From the NCBI RefSeq assembly GCF_963676685.1, contig NC_092344.1, positions 55,698,830 through 55,762,829 on the forward strand: a stretch of 64,000 bases of DNA, read 5' to 3'. This DNA comes from Mytilus edulis. Its lineage: Eukaryota > Mollusca > Bivalvia > Mytilida > Mytilidae. The notes beneath the pieces are model-generated. The model did not search any database, was not told the origin of the DNA, and saw nothing but the letters and a program-made list of their open reading frames with translations. Both the position numbers and the translations under genes were made by a program. Shown one piece after another: positions 1-13,000 of this stretch; positions within the stretch are counted from its first letter, which is position 1, and every line of letters starts with the position of its first letter.

Positions 1-640
1 AACTTAAAACGCAGGGAATTTCGACATGCTGATTGGGTGCTGATCTCAGGTCATTAGGTCACTGACGTCAATAACATAGTGATGCAAATGGCGGTGATCG
101 GAATGTTGACATTTTGTCGAGTCTAAAAATGGACAAACGGGACTTAAGCTTACTCTTAGAATGTATGGGCCTCGTTTACAATATTCATGCCTTACACTAA
201 TAAAATAACAAGGTTATAAAGCTGGAACGTGTGAAATAAAGGTAAACAGAGGGTGGGAACAGTCGTTCAGTTCGGGGACCCCCGTGGTCAAACAGTGAAG
301 ACGAACTCTATATTATTATTCCCAGAGACCTTATTAACAATATTTACTCACAATAACAATATATAGGTATACACACTGTCCATCAAATGTCTGTATACGC
401 GTTGGCTCACAGTAAACGACGAACGCGAAAATAGAATAGTGTTTAATGAGTAGCCCGAAAGAATTGGATGTACAAACCTACAGCTTACTCCCTAAACCGT
501 AACAATATGTATTAAAATCCAGGAATATTCCAGATATTCCGGTCCTGAAGGAACACCTACTTGGCAAATGTTTGTTTTTGTTTTGAAACTATTAAAACGC
601 AAATTTAAAAAGAATAAAATACAATAATAGCGCATGTTCA
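1..640. other. intergenic, nothing recognised
   Basis: AT-rich DNA with no convincing reading frame, splice-site pair or repeat shared with the rest of the window. Confidence 0.5.
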
Positions 641-1085
641 TCCAAAATAACATTAATAGTTATCAAAGGTACCAGGATTATAATTTTGTACGCCAGACGC
701 GCGTTTCGTCTACATAAGACTCATCAGTGACGCTCATATCACAATATTTATAAAGCCAAACAAGTACAAAGTTGAAGAGCATTGAGGATCCAAAATTCCA
801 AAAAGTTGTGCCAAATACGGCTAAGGTAATCTATGCCTGGGATAAGAAAATCCTTAGTTTTTCGAAAAATTTAAAGTTTTGTAAACAGAAAATTTATAAA
901 AAAAAAAAATTGACCACATTATTGATATTTATTTCAACACCAAAATGTTGACTACTGTGCTGGTGATACCCTCGGGGACGAAACGTCCACCAGCAGTGGC
1001 ATCGACCCAGTGATGTAAATAGTTATCAAAGGTACCAGGATTATAATTTTGTACGCCAGATGCGCGTTTCGTCTGCATATCGGGT
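641..1085 (-). repeat. interspersed repeat family R1, two partial units
   Basis: The stretch contains twice a block ending in a pyrimidine/CG-rich core (ACGCCAGACGCGCGTTTCG and a near copy), followed by a block seen again in inverse orientation at 13865-14480 and in part at 26260-26420. The shared order of sub-blocks (core, Gcgtcactgatgagtc, TTTGGCACAAC, CTAAGGATTTTC) shows it is a dispersed family. It has no coding capacity. The class is unknown to me; it is a common mussel repeat from general knowledge. Confidence 0.75.
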
Positions 1086-1900
1086 AACATATTCGTTTTA
1101 ATTTACAATGATTTATATTTCCCTTTACAAACAAATTCATGTGATCATTTCATCAATCAGTTGACCGAACTTTCCTAGGAGGAAATTTATTGTGTATAAC
1201 AATCTTCACTTCTCTTAATCTTCTATCTTTAACTTTTATCTATTTTGTTCGCACGTCACTGATGCGTCCTTGGAAAAGGATACGCCCGTCTTGACAACAA
1301 AACTATATACTAAGCATTTCTGATGAGTCTATTAATAAATTGGCGTAAATACAGTTTAAAGGTCGTTTTAATTTTGCATTAGTTAATTCAACAGTTCCAA
1401 GAATGACAATGCGGTGAGAGGTGTAACATTAGAATCTATTTTTATGTCTTAGCTATGGATTGTATTATTACATAGGCTGCTTTAAATACTTTTTACGATT
1501 TTACAACTTCCTGTACTTATGCATTATTCGGTGAGTTGATCTTATTTCGTTTCATTTGTATAATGTGATAAATAATCAGTCAAAATATGTTTCTAATATT
1601 TTGTTGATTTACGTAAACCTATCAGTTGGGGGGAATTATTTATCATAAGGTTCGTACACTTATTTTCATCAAATTATGCACTTTGTACATGGGTGTTTAC
1701 CGTAATGGCATTTCGAAATCTTTTCAAACTAAAACATCAAATATGCCCGAATGTTACTGCACAAATGTCATGTGAACAACCTAAACAACATTTTATCCCA
1801 ACCGCTATATCAAATTGTCAATGAGGTTTTAAACTATTGCCAATATTATATAAGAGAAGGAGCACATTTTTCGAAAAAATATTACAGTTTAGCCGTACGA
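1086..1900. other. intergenic, nothing recognised
   Basis: Low-complexity AT-rich DNA. Short frames here show no splice context or protein-like composition. Confidence 0.45.
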
Positions 1901-1904
1901 TGAC

Positions 1905-1985
1905 CTAAATTTGTTAATGTTTGTGTCATTTTGGTCTTTTGTGGATAGTTGTCTCATTGGCATTCATACCACAGCTTCTTTATAT
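1905..1985 (+). repeat. 3' end of interspersed repeat family R2
   Basis: Carries the phrase TTGTCTCATTGGCA followed by a short A/T tail. The same phrase ends the copy at 36085-36480 and begins the inverted copies at 12790-13000 and around 22443 and 25560. It looks like the 3' end of a dispersed element. Confidence 0.6.
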
Positions 1986-2344
1986 ATTATTCTTTCTTTT
2001 CGAATGATCTGCAAAAAGATGTGGTCTTTCTATGTGTATGTGACGTCATCATCAAAAAACTTGCGGCAAAGATTGTATACCACAAACATGCGGTGCAAAA
2101 AGAAGTACACTTATCCGGATTTATCCCTTTTATGTTTCTCTTTCTAAATGAAATATGCATCATTGCATAAAAAATGTTAAGTGTTAGATTCTTTTTTTTT
2201 AATGAATGTACTTAGCGTGTACTTTAATACTCCTGCGAGAAAAATAAAAGTGAATAATGGATTATTCTATGGTTTGGTTAGAGTATTTTAGCTGGCTAGA
2301 CAGGACCCAAATATTTAAACAATACAAATCTGTTGCAAACCTTA

Positions 2345-3200
2345 AAACCTTAAAACCCTTTAATCTCAAGAACCTGTGTCGCTCACCTTAGTCTATGCGA
2401 ATATCATACAGAGCACACTCTCCAACATTGTAGACATGAATAGTGAATCTTGTATTACTGAACTTTTAGTCAGTTTATTTTCTGTGGCTTATTATTAGTG
2501 TTTATTTATCTATTATAATGAGGCATAACAGAAAAAAAGTTTCTCCCTTAATATCATAGTTGTCATGATAAATTGCAAAAAATAAAAAAAAATCATAAAA
2601 TTTGTTATTTATGGGCAATAACTTCTAAAATAGTTTTATAACAGTTTTGACGTATATATGGACAATTGGTAGAGCTCATTATTCTGAACATATGTTTTCC
2701 TTTCAGATTTTTTTCTATTTATAAAGGTTCTAAAAATAATGGACAAAATTGTCTTTTTACCCCTATGTTTAACTTTTAGCGATTTCAGCGCTGTTGAGTG
2801 GTAGGCTGGGTTATCAGACACATTTTTTTTTTTAACTAAATACCTTTATGGTGATTGTGGTCAAGTTGGGTTAAGTTTGTCTCAGTAGTTTCAGAGGAGA
2901 TTTTTGTAAATGATTACAAAAATTTACAAAAAATGTTAAAAATTGACTATGAAGGACAATAACTCTTAGAGCGGTCAATTGGTCATTTTTTGTAGATCTT
3001 ACTTTGCTGAACAATTTTGCTGTTTAGAGTTTATCTCTATCTATTAAAATACTCAAGGTTATAACCAAAAATTACAAAATTTCCTTAAAAATACCAATTA
3101 AGGGGCAGCAATGAGTTGCCTGATACATCTGAAAATATCAGGGCAGATAGATCTTGTTTTGATGAACATTTTTACTTTGTATTACAATTGATTGATATTC
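2345..3200 (+). repeat. interspersed repeat family R3 (CGCTCACC element), partial copy
   Basis: Begins with a block containing TGTGTCGCTCACC and continues through TGTAGATCTTACTTTGCT and AGTTTATCTCTATCTAT to GGGCAGATAGATCTTG. The same ordered blocks occur at 57935-58510 and 59221-59560. The copy has no coding capacity and ends about 60 bp before the HSPA12-like start codon, so it may supply upstream sequence of that gene. Confidence 0.75.
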
Positions 3201-3259
3201 TTTTTCAAATGAAATTTATCATATTTATTGTTCAGTGTTCTTTACAGAAATAAAGCATA

Positions 3260-6200
3260 ATGCAGAAGAAAGGAGATCATCTTTTGGTGGCAGCTATAGA
3301 CTTTGGTACAACTTATTCCGGTTATGCATTTTCAATGCGCCATGAATTTATAACAGATCCCCTTAAAATACATGCAAATCAAGCATGGAATTCTGGTGGA
3401 AGGGCTCTTCTGTCACTAAAAACGCCAACATGCCTACTGTTGAACGACAAAAAAGAACTTGACTCATTTGGTTATGAAGCTGAAAACAAGTATGCTGACA
3501 TTTTGATGGATGATGAACAAAACAATTACTACTACTTTCAACGCTTCAAAATGAATTTACACAACAACACGGTTAGTATTCAAAATGAAATTATTTTTAT
3601 AAAATGTCCCTTAAGGTGGTACCTAACACTACAGGGAGACAACTCTGTAAAATCAGCTAAACGTTTTAATTACCTTGTGTTGTAAAGGGAATATTAAGCT
3701 TCACAATGATCAAAATAAGTATTTGTCAAACTGCCATATAACCAGTGTAACTTTTCTGATAAAACGGTTGGTTCAAATTTTTAGAAATTTTTATATTTTT
3801 GTCAAGGGTCAAAGTTAATACTTTGACAAAATTTTATGAAAATTAAACGAGCCAAATTAATTTTAGTGAAAGTGTTGGGTACCACCGTAATTATCAGTTG
3901 CAAAATTGATAAGAAAAAGAGAGACAGAAGATACCAAAGGGAAAGTCAAACGAACCGACATTGCCTTGTCAAAAAAGACAACAATCTACGAGATACAACA
4001 TAGAAACACAATGGCTAAGGAACACAGATCAACTCAAAATCCGGGGAATCTAAGTGCTATGTCAAATTTAGAAGATCCTTTTTTCCATGTGTCACCCTTC
4101 GTGTAGTCAATGGAAGTTCTAACCCCGTGATAAGTCTATTTATGTAGACGTTTGAGATAAAGAGAGAATAAAAAAGGACGGGAATGTTAATACAAGAATT
4201 GGAACATAACAAGCATTATAAGTGAATATAAATAAACAAAAGAGGTCATACCAAACTGGTATGTTCTTATCGTTGTGTACATATTAAATATCGCATTTAT
4301 GTTTTTATGGAGCTGATATTTAAACTATTGCTCGTAAAAAAAATTAAAAAAAAACTGTTTATTAATGATAACTGTTATACATCCCTGGGCGTTCCTGATA
4401 AATGGAGATAAAGGAATGTGGTGTATAGGACACATGCAAATCAGTCGAAACACATGTTTTGAAATAATTGCTTATCTTACTTAAAAGATTCTGATAAGCT
4501 GTTTTAAGATCCAGTTGAGTTACAGCAACAGCTATTGGCCTTAATAAAACAAATAATAACAGACCTTTCTTGTCTCAGGACAAGATATCAAATGCCGGAA
4601 AATTAACTATGGGTATAACAGTTCTGATTAAGTCTTATTAATTCATGTTCGTTTTACTATGCATATATTACACACTGAAATTCAATAATGGAATATCAAT
4701 TATTAATGCATGTGGGTTTGCTTTGTTAATCTGCAATATCCACCATTTGTTTTGCTAAACAATGTTTCTATAGCCTATATTTTTTTTTTTACACAAATGC
4801 ACTTTTTGTATTTTATAACTTCCGACAATCTAGACACACCTCCAGAGTTGTGTTTATTTGTAAATGTTTTCAACAAGTGAAGTGAACAATTTTTTTTAAA
4901 GTATGAGTGTATTACACACACTCTTAAAGTAAATTCAATTTATATATATATCAATTTCCACAAAAGTACCACATTTCCAATACTAAATCAACAACAATGC
5001 ACACGTATATTACCTTAAATTATTATAGAGCGTAGCAGTCCTCAGCTTTTGAAAAAGCTCTAGCTTGAAAAGAGTAATTTTCATTTTATTTTTATTTTTA
5101 CATATTAATGTCAACATTCGCAAATTATAATGATTATTGTGCATTTAGAAAATTAAAAGTCACATGTTGCTGGAAGATATTAGTGGAAAATCTGTGCCTG
5201 CAATAGATGTGTTTGGTTTGTCAATAAAAGCACTTGTAACTCATCTCACAGATTTATTAGATAAGCAAGGAACTGGTATGGATAATTCGGAAATACAATG
5301 GGTACTTACTGTGCCTGCAATTTGGACTGATGCTGCAAAACAGTTAATGAGAAAAAGCGCAGTTAGAGTAAGTATGGTGTTTAAATGGGAATAGAAAAGA
5401 AATAAAATTCATATTCCTATACAAGAACGTTGATTAGTTATGTAGCAAATATTTGCATTTAAGTTAGCTTTACTCATTTAAATGGGCATTAAATCTCATT
5501 TCTTACATTACAGATGTATGAAACTTCTGGTGCAAAAACATTTTCAATAACATTATTATTATTATATTGAATTTAAGGTGGTATGGGAGTCTAAAACAAA
5601 AATGATAGAATGTGTTCATACTTTTCCAAAACGTAGTATATATTGATACATGTTCAAAAATATTCTATAAATTATAGGTCACCGCGCATTTTCTAAAGCT
5701 ACAGGTTGTGACAAATGACACTTTTTGTATGGATTATACAGGGGAAATAAAAACATATTGTGATTAGAAATGAAACAAAATGATCGAATTGAAAAATAAA
5801 TTAGGAAAAGATAGCTTTCAGATAATTCTTTGGGAATATCAAAAGAAAAGATAGGGTCACCGTACGTTTTTCCAGCTAAAATACAAAATAGGAAAATTCC
5901 ATGTAGATTCCTTCAGAAAATGCACCGTTTTAGAGTTACTCCCTCCCTAAAAATGCCAATTTAAAAACATTTATAAACAACCAAAAATAAATAACACTTG
6001 TAAAAATATTAACATTTATATTGTTTATTCTTATAATTTTGTTCTTTTAAATGAAAAATCACATAAAATATCTGCATTCCTGCATCAAATTTTGCTAACT
6101 TGATAGAAAATCTGGACCTAAGTTTTTTCACAAACCAAGATGGCGGAAGACACCCAAACCACATTCAAGAAATATAATAGTCTATGTAAAGATCCAGAAA

Positions 6201-9200
6201 GATTATTGTCAGATAACCAATTAGAAAGACAAATGTGTATCAATTGTACACGTTTATATCTAACTTGGGTGCATAATGCATACTAAGTAATAAATTTTAA
6301 GTTTTCTTATATTGATTCTGCTTGAATCAGAACATTTCTCTAAGTGTTTATATTTATTCTGCAAGCATGATTCAAATATGGAAACATAAATACGTATAAG
6401 ATTCTTGTTTTGGCTCGAAGGATACATAAATAGAGGTTATGACTATAAGATTGTTTGCCAACAAATTAGAAATTATAAACACCATTTGCTAATAGATATT
6501 TTGAAGCAAGACTAAATTTTAATTGTATTCTTTGCATTGCACTTAAAGTTCGCTTTCAGCGATACCATTCTTTGAAACTATATTATACAATTATAGCCTT
6601 TGTAATATATAAGGTCGATACAATGATATATTGACGTAAAACAAGTATATTGACTGAGGACGAAGTCCGAAGTCGTTATACGTTTTTGGGTCGACATATA
6701 CTGTATTATACTCATACAAAGGCTATAATTGTTATATTATAAATTTCCGACCATATTTGAATCATAAAACGTCGGTGCAATATAGGCATATTCTCTTTTT
6801 TCGATCATTTAGTTTGTTTGAATTTTAATAACATCATATTGTCTCCTTGACAATAACAACATATTAGTTGTTATTTCAGTTTTTTAAATGTTTTTTGTAT
6901 ACATCTTATGCATTTAATTCGTATGATTAAATCGATCATAAATATACACTTGTTTTAATTGTTTTTTAACTATATCATGAAATTCATTACACGACGTCAC
7001 ACAGTAGATCTTCTAAAAATAACCGTGCGATGTCACTTTTGCTATTCGCCATTGTCTATCTACCTTCGAAAATATAGTTTAACATGTGACTATCTCTACA
7101 AGAATCAAATTAATTCAAATATACGAATTGATAATATAATGATGTAGTATTGCTGTCATTTTTTCTGTTTTTCTTTTTTGTCCTTCGAATGTTTTCATTG
7201 ATCTTTATCCAGCATCTATTGTTCATTTAACGCTCGTTTCTGTAAATCATTATTTTAAAGTTATTGAATTGTTTTAAACAACATTTTTTTAAACATTTAA
7301 ATTAATTATGAGATGTTTTTTAAGTGATACATGATTTTGTCGACATAAATAAATGTGGTAAATGCAAAATGCTAACGCAGAATAATTCCAATTATCAAAA
7401 ATATCAAATAGGCAGGAATACCAGAAGATCGATTAAAAATTGCACTTGAACCAGAATCAGCATCGATTTTCTGCCAGTATCTTCCCACGAACAAACTACA
7501 CGGAGCTGATGAAGGTTTTAAAATGACCGAACCGGGTTCAAAATATATGGTAGTGGACTTAGGAGGTATTGTATTAAAAATCACTAACACATTTTATCAA
7601 ATAATGAGGTAGAAATGACAAATATATGTTTCACTCACTGGATCAAATTCCAAAAAATATCAAAGGTTTCCTTCAATTTGAATACAAAATTCTTTATGGC
7701 ATACACGTAAAATGTTTATCGACAATTTCAAATGTTTCTATAACATCAGCGTTACACGTGAGGCTAAGCTAAACAGGGAAGCTAAATAACCATTTAATCA
7801 TATATCAAAGTACCCCCTTTAATAATGAACAAAATATATTCCATAAATTCAGCTTTGTATGGGCCTGACATAACATAATGTGACTCATTTCAAACGAGAA
7901 AAAAAATATCGGCTTGATTTATTATACAAAAATAAACGAAAACAAGTATAACAGACAACAATAACCACTGAATTACTTGGGAAATGTTCATATATAATGT
8001 GGAGCGGACTACAGTTTTGGTAACTTTTAACTTTCGTCTTACCTGGGATCATTTTGAAACAGCACAATATTAAACAAAATTATGCAATAATCTTTCTTAA
8101 CTCGTAAGATTGTTTCAAAGCAAAATAAGAACTCATATAAAGACAGAATATACATAGTACCGATTTCAGAGTACTCGTGCTATTTCGCTATATAAGCAGG
8201 CAAAACTTAAGGGACTGTGAAGAAATAGAATAAAAGCAAATACATAACACTTTACAAACAAATAACGGATTGTCTAACATTGTAGGAGGTACTGCTGATA
8301 TAACTGTCCATGAAAAACTGTCAAATGGACAGCTGAAAGAATTGTGTAGAGCTGCAGGAAATGATTGTGGGGGTACTTCAGTTGATGGACAGTTCTTTCA
8401 GATGCTTGTAAAGATTTTTGGAGGTCCAATAATGAAAAAGATAAAAGATAAAGACCCGTCTGCTTATCTGGATCTTTTCCGAGAATTTGAAACCGTGAAA
8501 AGAACAATTACTCCTGACAAGGATTCAAAAGTAAACATAACTATACCGTTTGTTTCCCTTGATGCGCAATGCAATAATTTTCAGGGTAAAAATCTTGTCG
8601 ATGTGGTTGAGTCGTCACCATACAGAAACCTGATAACCGTTCGAGGAGATAAGATGAGAGTTGATGCTAATCTAATGAGGTCTCTTTTTAAACCGACAAT
8701 TGATAGCATCATTTCGCTGATGAAAGAAATTTTGCGAAATAAATCAGCTTCCGCGGTTTCTCAGTTACTACTTGTTGGTGGGTTTTCAGAATGTATGCTG
8801 ATACAGGATGCTGTTAAGCGAAATTTTAAAGGGAAGAGGGTTATCATTCCGGAAGAGGCTGGTCTTTCTGTTCTAAAAGGAGCTGTATTATTTGGACATA
8901 GACCAGAATATGTTCGATCACGAGTTATGCGATTTTCCTACGGTGTACAAACCCGTCACATATTTGACCCAAATATTCACGACAAGAAATATCTGGCAGA
9001 AAACGAGAGCAACCCACAAATGTGCAGACAGATTTTTGGGAAAATAGTTGAAAAAAATCAAGAGGTATCATTGGGACATTTATTTACTTCTAGTCACTCG
9101 ACTATCTTTCCTATGCAAAAAGCAATGACATTCCCAATATACGTATCTACAGATACAATGCCGATGTACACAGACGAAAGAAGCTGCACCTATCTAGGTT

Positions 9201-9343
9201 CAGCAACTATAAAGTTTCCCATTCCAATTGAAGCGAAAAGACATGTTAATACCGAATATACATTCGGAAATACTGAAATTGGCATGACTGCAGTTGATAA
9301 AAACACTGGAACAAAAATGACAGCTTCATTTGATTTGATCTAA
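3260..9343 (+). CDS. HSPA12: HSPA12-like HSP70-family chaperone ATPase (4 exons, 580 aa)
   Basis: Exons 3260-3571, 5149-5367, 7412-7565 and 8286-9343 join in consistent phases (0, 0, 1) into 1743 nt: 580 codons plus TAA. Donors are G|GTTAGT, A|GTAAGT and G|GTATTG; acceptors end TTTAG, AATAG and TGTAG. Residues about 12-24 hold the first phosphate loop (AIDFGTTYSG). Residues 226-233 (DLGGGTAD), split across the exon 3/4 junction, are the second phosphate loop, and LLLVGGFSEC near 389-398 is the adenosine-binding stretch. HSPA12 proteins are divergent HSP70s with the actin-like ATPase fold; bivalves carry expanded sets linked to stress and immunity (family knowledge). The length is close to bivalve relatives and shorter than vertebrate HSPA12A. 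The ATG at 3260 is chosen because the family's N-terminal loop follows within about 10 residues. Introns hold MITE-like DNA. Being A- or B-like is not resolved. Confidence 0.93.
3611..3890. mobile_element. MITE with TTAAGGTGGTACC ends, in HSPA12-like intron 1
   Basis: The left end TTAAGGTGGTACC and right end GGTACCACCGTAA are inverted repeats about 280 bp apart. There is no coding capacity. It lies 40 bp inside intron 1. The TTAA/TAA edges suggest a TTAA- or TA-duplicating DNA transposon, but the superfamily is not established. Confidence 0.75.
3905..4060 (-). repeat. fragment resembling the retroelement tail family R4
   Basis: Shares ordered blocks (GATACCAAAGGGA, AAGTCAAACGAACC, ATGGCTAAGGAACAC) with the inverse of 23225-23410 and with 11560-11690. 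It is probably an old copy of the same 3' tail. Similarity is judged by eye and is imperfect. Confidence 0.45.
5577..5990. repeat. possible MITE/interspersed repeat in HSPA12-like intron 2
   Basis: Starts with TTTAAGGTGGTATGGGAG, like the end of the element at 3611-3890, then diverges. The opposite end is not clear. It has no coding capacity. Confidence 0.35.
6581..6737. mobile_element. fold-back element in HSPA12-like intron 2
   Basis: The left arm (TTATACAATTATAGCCTTTG) and right arm (CAAAGGCTATAATTGTTATA) are inverted copies, with a less perfect inner stem around a GAAGTCCGAAGTC centre. The whole block is about 155 bp. A hairpin-forming MITE is the simplest reading. Confidence 0.7.
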
Positions 9344-9640
9344 CATTCAGTATACATTGTATTACGTTTCCGTATGTGTGTAATGCACGAAAAGACATGA
9401 AAATCTTTTATAAAAATAACTTCTATATGTATACAATAGATAATTATGCTGATCTGTAACAATTCCATCGTTATGCCTTATATATCATGCACTGCATTAC
9501 GACGCTAGTTTGTTCTATTATATTGTATTGTATTTCATTGTATTGCATTGTATTTAAAATGTATAATGTTTGTTTGTATTGCTTGACCCTTATGTGTGTA
9601 ATTTTGCAATAAAGATTATTAAAACTGACGAGGAAAGGTA
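9344..9640 (+). terminator. 3' UTR with poly(A) signal of the HSPA12-like gene
   Basis: An AATAAA hexamer at 9608-9613 lies 265 nt downstream of the TAA and is the best candidate for 3' end formation. A run of TATTG/TTGTA repeats precedes it at about 9520-9560. Confidence 0.6.
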
Positions 9641-9956
9641 ACTACCGGTCACCTAAATCTTTATTGTTTATTTATACTGCACTCGTTCTATTTGAGCAGT
9701 CAAAATATGTGACCATATATTTCTATGTCATATACAGTCACTGACCTGATATCACTTTTCCTCATGAATATTTGAATAGAAATTGCCGAAATTATAATTA
9801 ATTATTCATACGAACTATTTAACCCGTTCTTGTCTCCCATGTATACAACGACTCAATCTTATTTCTTTTGCAATTTAAAAAAAAATATTTCACTTGTTAA
9901 TATTTTTTGGTTTGCAAACTATAAATCATCCCATCGATTGCGGATTTCAATAGGTA

Positions 9957-10990
9957 ATGTACATTTCATTGTGTTGCGTTGTCACTGAAGTATGCTATAT
10001 GGACACTTCTATGTCATATTATAGAGCTAAATGGAGAGCAAAGAGAACTAATCAGACAGTTGATAAGTTATCTTTTATTGACAAAAGTCCCAATGAAAAA
10101 GTCCACCTTTCATTCTGTCAGCATATACTTGGGGTAAGAAAATCCTCATCAAATATAGCAACACGAACAGAGCTTGGTCGACTCCCTATTGAAGAGTATA
10201 TACTCTCTCAAACATTGCTATACTTTTCCCGTCTGGAAACCCAAATTGTAAACCCCTTGTCAAAAGAGGCTTCTGAAATGTGTAAAAAAAATGCACTCAG
10301 AAGGAATATATACATGGTATACTTACCTTACTGATATTTTAACAATATTAGATATTGATCCAGAAATAATAACAACTTCACAAAATACAGGTACAGTATT
10401 AAATAACATAAAAAAAAGCAAATTAAATCTAATTGCAATGTCTTTTTCAATAATCTATTACTAAATGAAAGTAATAAAATTTTCCTATACAAAAATATTA
10501 AGATTAATTTGAAACAAGAATTTTACCTAAAACATAACCATTCTGACTCAAGAAAACTATTAACAAAATTCAAAATTAGCGAACACACTCTTTTAATAGA
10601 AAAAGGTAGACATCCTAAGATCCATAGAGATCAGAGATATTGCAAATTCTGTAATGAGATAGAGGACGAAAAACACTTCTTTCTCAAATGCCTTAAATAT
10701 AAATTTTATAGAAACAAATATTTTGACTCCAATTAATTCGGAGTGGAAAGATACTGCTAAAGATGACATGCTTAAACTTAAAATAATACCAAACCCCACA
10801 TCTCACAGTCAAATTAAAAATACAGTTTCCTTTATAAGACAGTCATTAGAACTGAGGACGGGAGACCTAAAACAATAATTTGAACTAATACATTTTGTGT
10901 TTTAATATTGTATTGTTTATTTTTGTATATATGTTAATATGTTTGTCACATGTTATGTTTTTGAATTATATGGCAATAAAATTATTTGAT
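9957..10990 (+). mobile_element. 3' fragment of a non-LTR retrotransposon (LINE)
   Basis: Translated blocks match the C-terminal end of LINE polyproteins. One at about 10070-10200 contains HILGVRKSSSN and ELGRLPIEEY. A second frame at 10509-10736 ends with a CCHC-like cluster (YCKFCNEIEDEKHFFLKC). The frames are separated by stops and frameshifts, so the copy is dead and 5'-truncated. The layout parallels the C-terminal part of the larger LINE at 59562-63140, with the same order of a helical block followed by CCHC. It ends in an A/T tail with TATTGTATTG. Confidence 0.8.
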
Positions 10991-11125
10991 ATATTTCTCG
11001 CCTGCATGATATGAGGCCTTTTTATAAAAGGTGGAAGTTTCACAATATATAAATCAAATAATAATATTAACACATTAAACAACAATTGAAAATATTTTTT
11101 TTTAGATTGCAGTATAAAGACAAAA

Positions 11126-11259
11126 ATAGTGTATTGACTTGACATATGAACGAGATAAGTATTCGACCCGAAACGGGGAAAAAGCTCGGCACAGCCTCGC
11201 ATTTTCACGTTTCTAAGCCTCATCCTTATATCGTTGATATGTCAAGTCAATGCACTATA
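11126..11259. mobile_element. fold-back element, about 135 bp
   Basis: The left arm ATAGTGTATTGACTTGACAT and right arm ATGTCAAGTCAATGCACTAT are inverted copies about 30-35 bp long around a centre with a CG-rich phrase (CCCGAAACGGGG). No coding frame. Likely a MITE. Confidence 0.75.
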
Positions 11260-11266
11260 ATTGTCT

Positions 11267-11293
11267 ATATATATTTATATATATATATATATA
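11267..11293. repeat. (TA)n microsatellite
   Basis: An uninterrupted to nearly uninterrupted TA dinucleotide tract directly after the fold-back element. Confidence 0.85.
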
Positions 11294-11559
11294 ATTCGTC
11301 TAAACATACCATCAGCCGAACAATAATAGTTCTGTTAATTTGCGGTATCACCTTTTTTTGTTCTTCCCTGGTCGGAATTCGAACACATGGAAAAAAGGCA
11401 TGATAACCTCAATGAACAAGAGCACGCAAAATATGGACAAAAAGGCACATAGATTATGCATAAAATTAAAGAAAGGGCAATAAATCGTTAAATTGCATTT
11501 CTAAAGTATGGACTGACAGTTGTTGATGGCATCAAAGTTCAAGATAGCAATCAATAAAA
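11294..11559. other. no gene; degenerate tRNA-like B box
   Basis: At about 11369-11385 the reverse strand reads GTGTTCGAATTCCG, close to a polymerase III B box. No A box is convincing, so this is at most a SINE scrap. Confidence 0.3.
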
Positions 11560-11690
11560 GTGTAATGTTTAGAAATATTTACAGACAAACAACAGTAAAC
11601 AACATTCAGAACACAAAATTAGAGACTTAGCTAAACACACCCCACCAAAAACTGAGGGTGATCATAGATGATCAACACGTGGCATCTGTC
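11560..11690 (-). repeat. retroelement tail family R4, inverted copy
   Basis: Contains CCCCACCAAAAACTGAGGGT and neighbouring A/C-rich blocks that are the reverse of the tail at 23225-23410. It is a dispersed noncoding repeat associated there with a reverse-transcriptase fragment. Confidence 0.6.
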
Positions 11691-12239
11691 GTGGACAACA
11701 ATGACAACGGTTCATTTAGAAAGAAAAATATATTAAAAAGATAAAAATAAGTTGATAAATGATATTTCATTTTCATTTATGATTTCTATAAAAACGGGAT
11801 GAATATAATTAAAATCTCCTCAATAAATAAACATAATTCATTCCATTCTTTACAAAAATAACTTGGTATAGATTTTATCCACATGTCACCAGTTGCCAGG
11901 GACACATTCTGTCATAACTATTAGTAACCAATTTGCGGATACTTAGGTATCCTGTTGAACAAAATGAGCAAATCGTTTTGAAAAGAGGAAAGTCTTACAC
12001 ATTAAAAATTGATAAAAGAAAATCCTTGCTTGCATATAGTTCCTCGAAACATACCGAAAGAGACTTAGCACCTGATTTGATGCAGAATACAACGGGTGCA
12101 AATTGTGAAGCAGGAACGCTTACCTTTCCATGGCACATTCAATATAGCCAGCTTAGTCTTAACATACTTATTTATAGTGGATTGGAAAACAAGTTATTGC
12201 AACTTATATTAATCCCTTTCTACTTAGCAGGTGCGAATG
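11691..12239. other. no gene recognised
   Basis: A 105-codon frame occupies 11933-12250 but has no splice sites, no recognisable motif and runs into a SINE. I treat it as chance. Confidence 0.4.
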
Positions 12240-12590
12240 CTTCTTTGTAGTGGCAAAAAAAGGGTATTTTTCGAAATCTACTAGGATGTCTGTTACGTGC
12301 AAGATATATGGCTCTCTCTTAACACTGATGAGCCATTTATCGTCTCCTTCCGACGGACTATCATCGTTTTTCAAAACCTTACTCGCAAATGGTTTCAACG
12401 GAGAGCCGAAAATTCAGTCCCTGAAATATTCTCCCTGGATCGGAGATCAAACCAGGAACCTTTGTATTAGTAGTCCGATGCCTTTTCTTGATAACATTGT
12501 ATAGCACATATATATCTTTCATCTTCTATATCAATTTACAACTTCAATATCAAAAACATCAAGTCCTTATACTACCAGGCTACCTCACTC
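12240..12590 (-). repeat. tRNA-derived SINE, degenerate, minus strand
   Basis: On the reverse strand an A-box-like TAGCCTGGTAGTATAAGG (about 12565-12583) precedes a B-box-like GGTTTGATCTCC (about 12439-12450), followed by a body that includes GTTAAGAGAGAGCCATAT. The A-B spacing is longer than in a tRNA, so either an insertion or a misjudged A box is possible. Confidence 0.45.
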
Positions 12591-12789
12591 TTATTTCACA
12601 TGCAGCTCACTCATTCGCATTATTTCAGAAACCTAAACACAATACAAATAAAAGATAAAAAAGACTGATAAATGCCTTTTGTTTTCAGTGAAAAGACGAA
12701 ATGTAAAACGTTTGAATCAATTGTTCGTATAGGGATTTGATTCCATTCTACCATGCAAATTCGCCATTAAAATCGTTGATATTCATCGA

Positions 12790-13000
12790 TACGAAATAGA
12801 TATATGAAGATGTGGTGTGAGTGCCAATGAGACAAATCTCCATCCAAATGACAATTTATAAAAGTCCATTCTAGGTCAAGGCACGGTCTTCAACACGGAG
12901 CCTTGACTCACACCGAACAGCAAACTATATAGGGCCCTTAAAATTACTAGTGTAAAACCATTCAAACGGGAAATCCAACGGTCTAAACTATATAGAAACA
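12790..13000 (-). repeat. interspersed repeat family R2, inverted copy
   Basis: The reverse of the block at 36290-36480: TGGTGTGAGTGCCAATGAGA, then GGCACGGTCTTCAACACGGA, then GGGCCCTTAAAATTACTAGT, in the same order. No coding capacity. Confidence 0.85.

Noticed and set aside
12204-12504. Overlapping frames on both strands
   Set aside because: They lie within a minus-strand SINE-like repeat.
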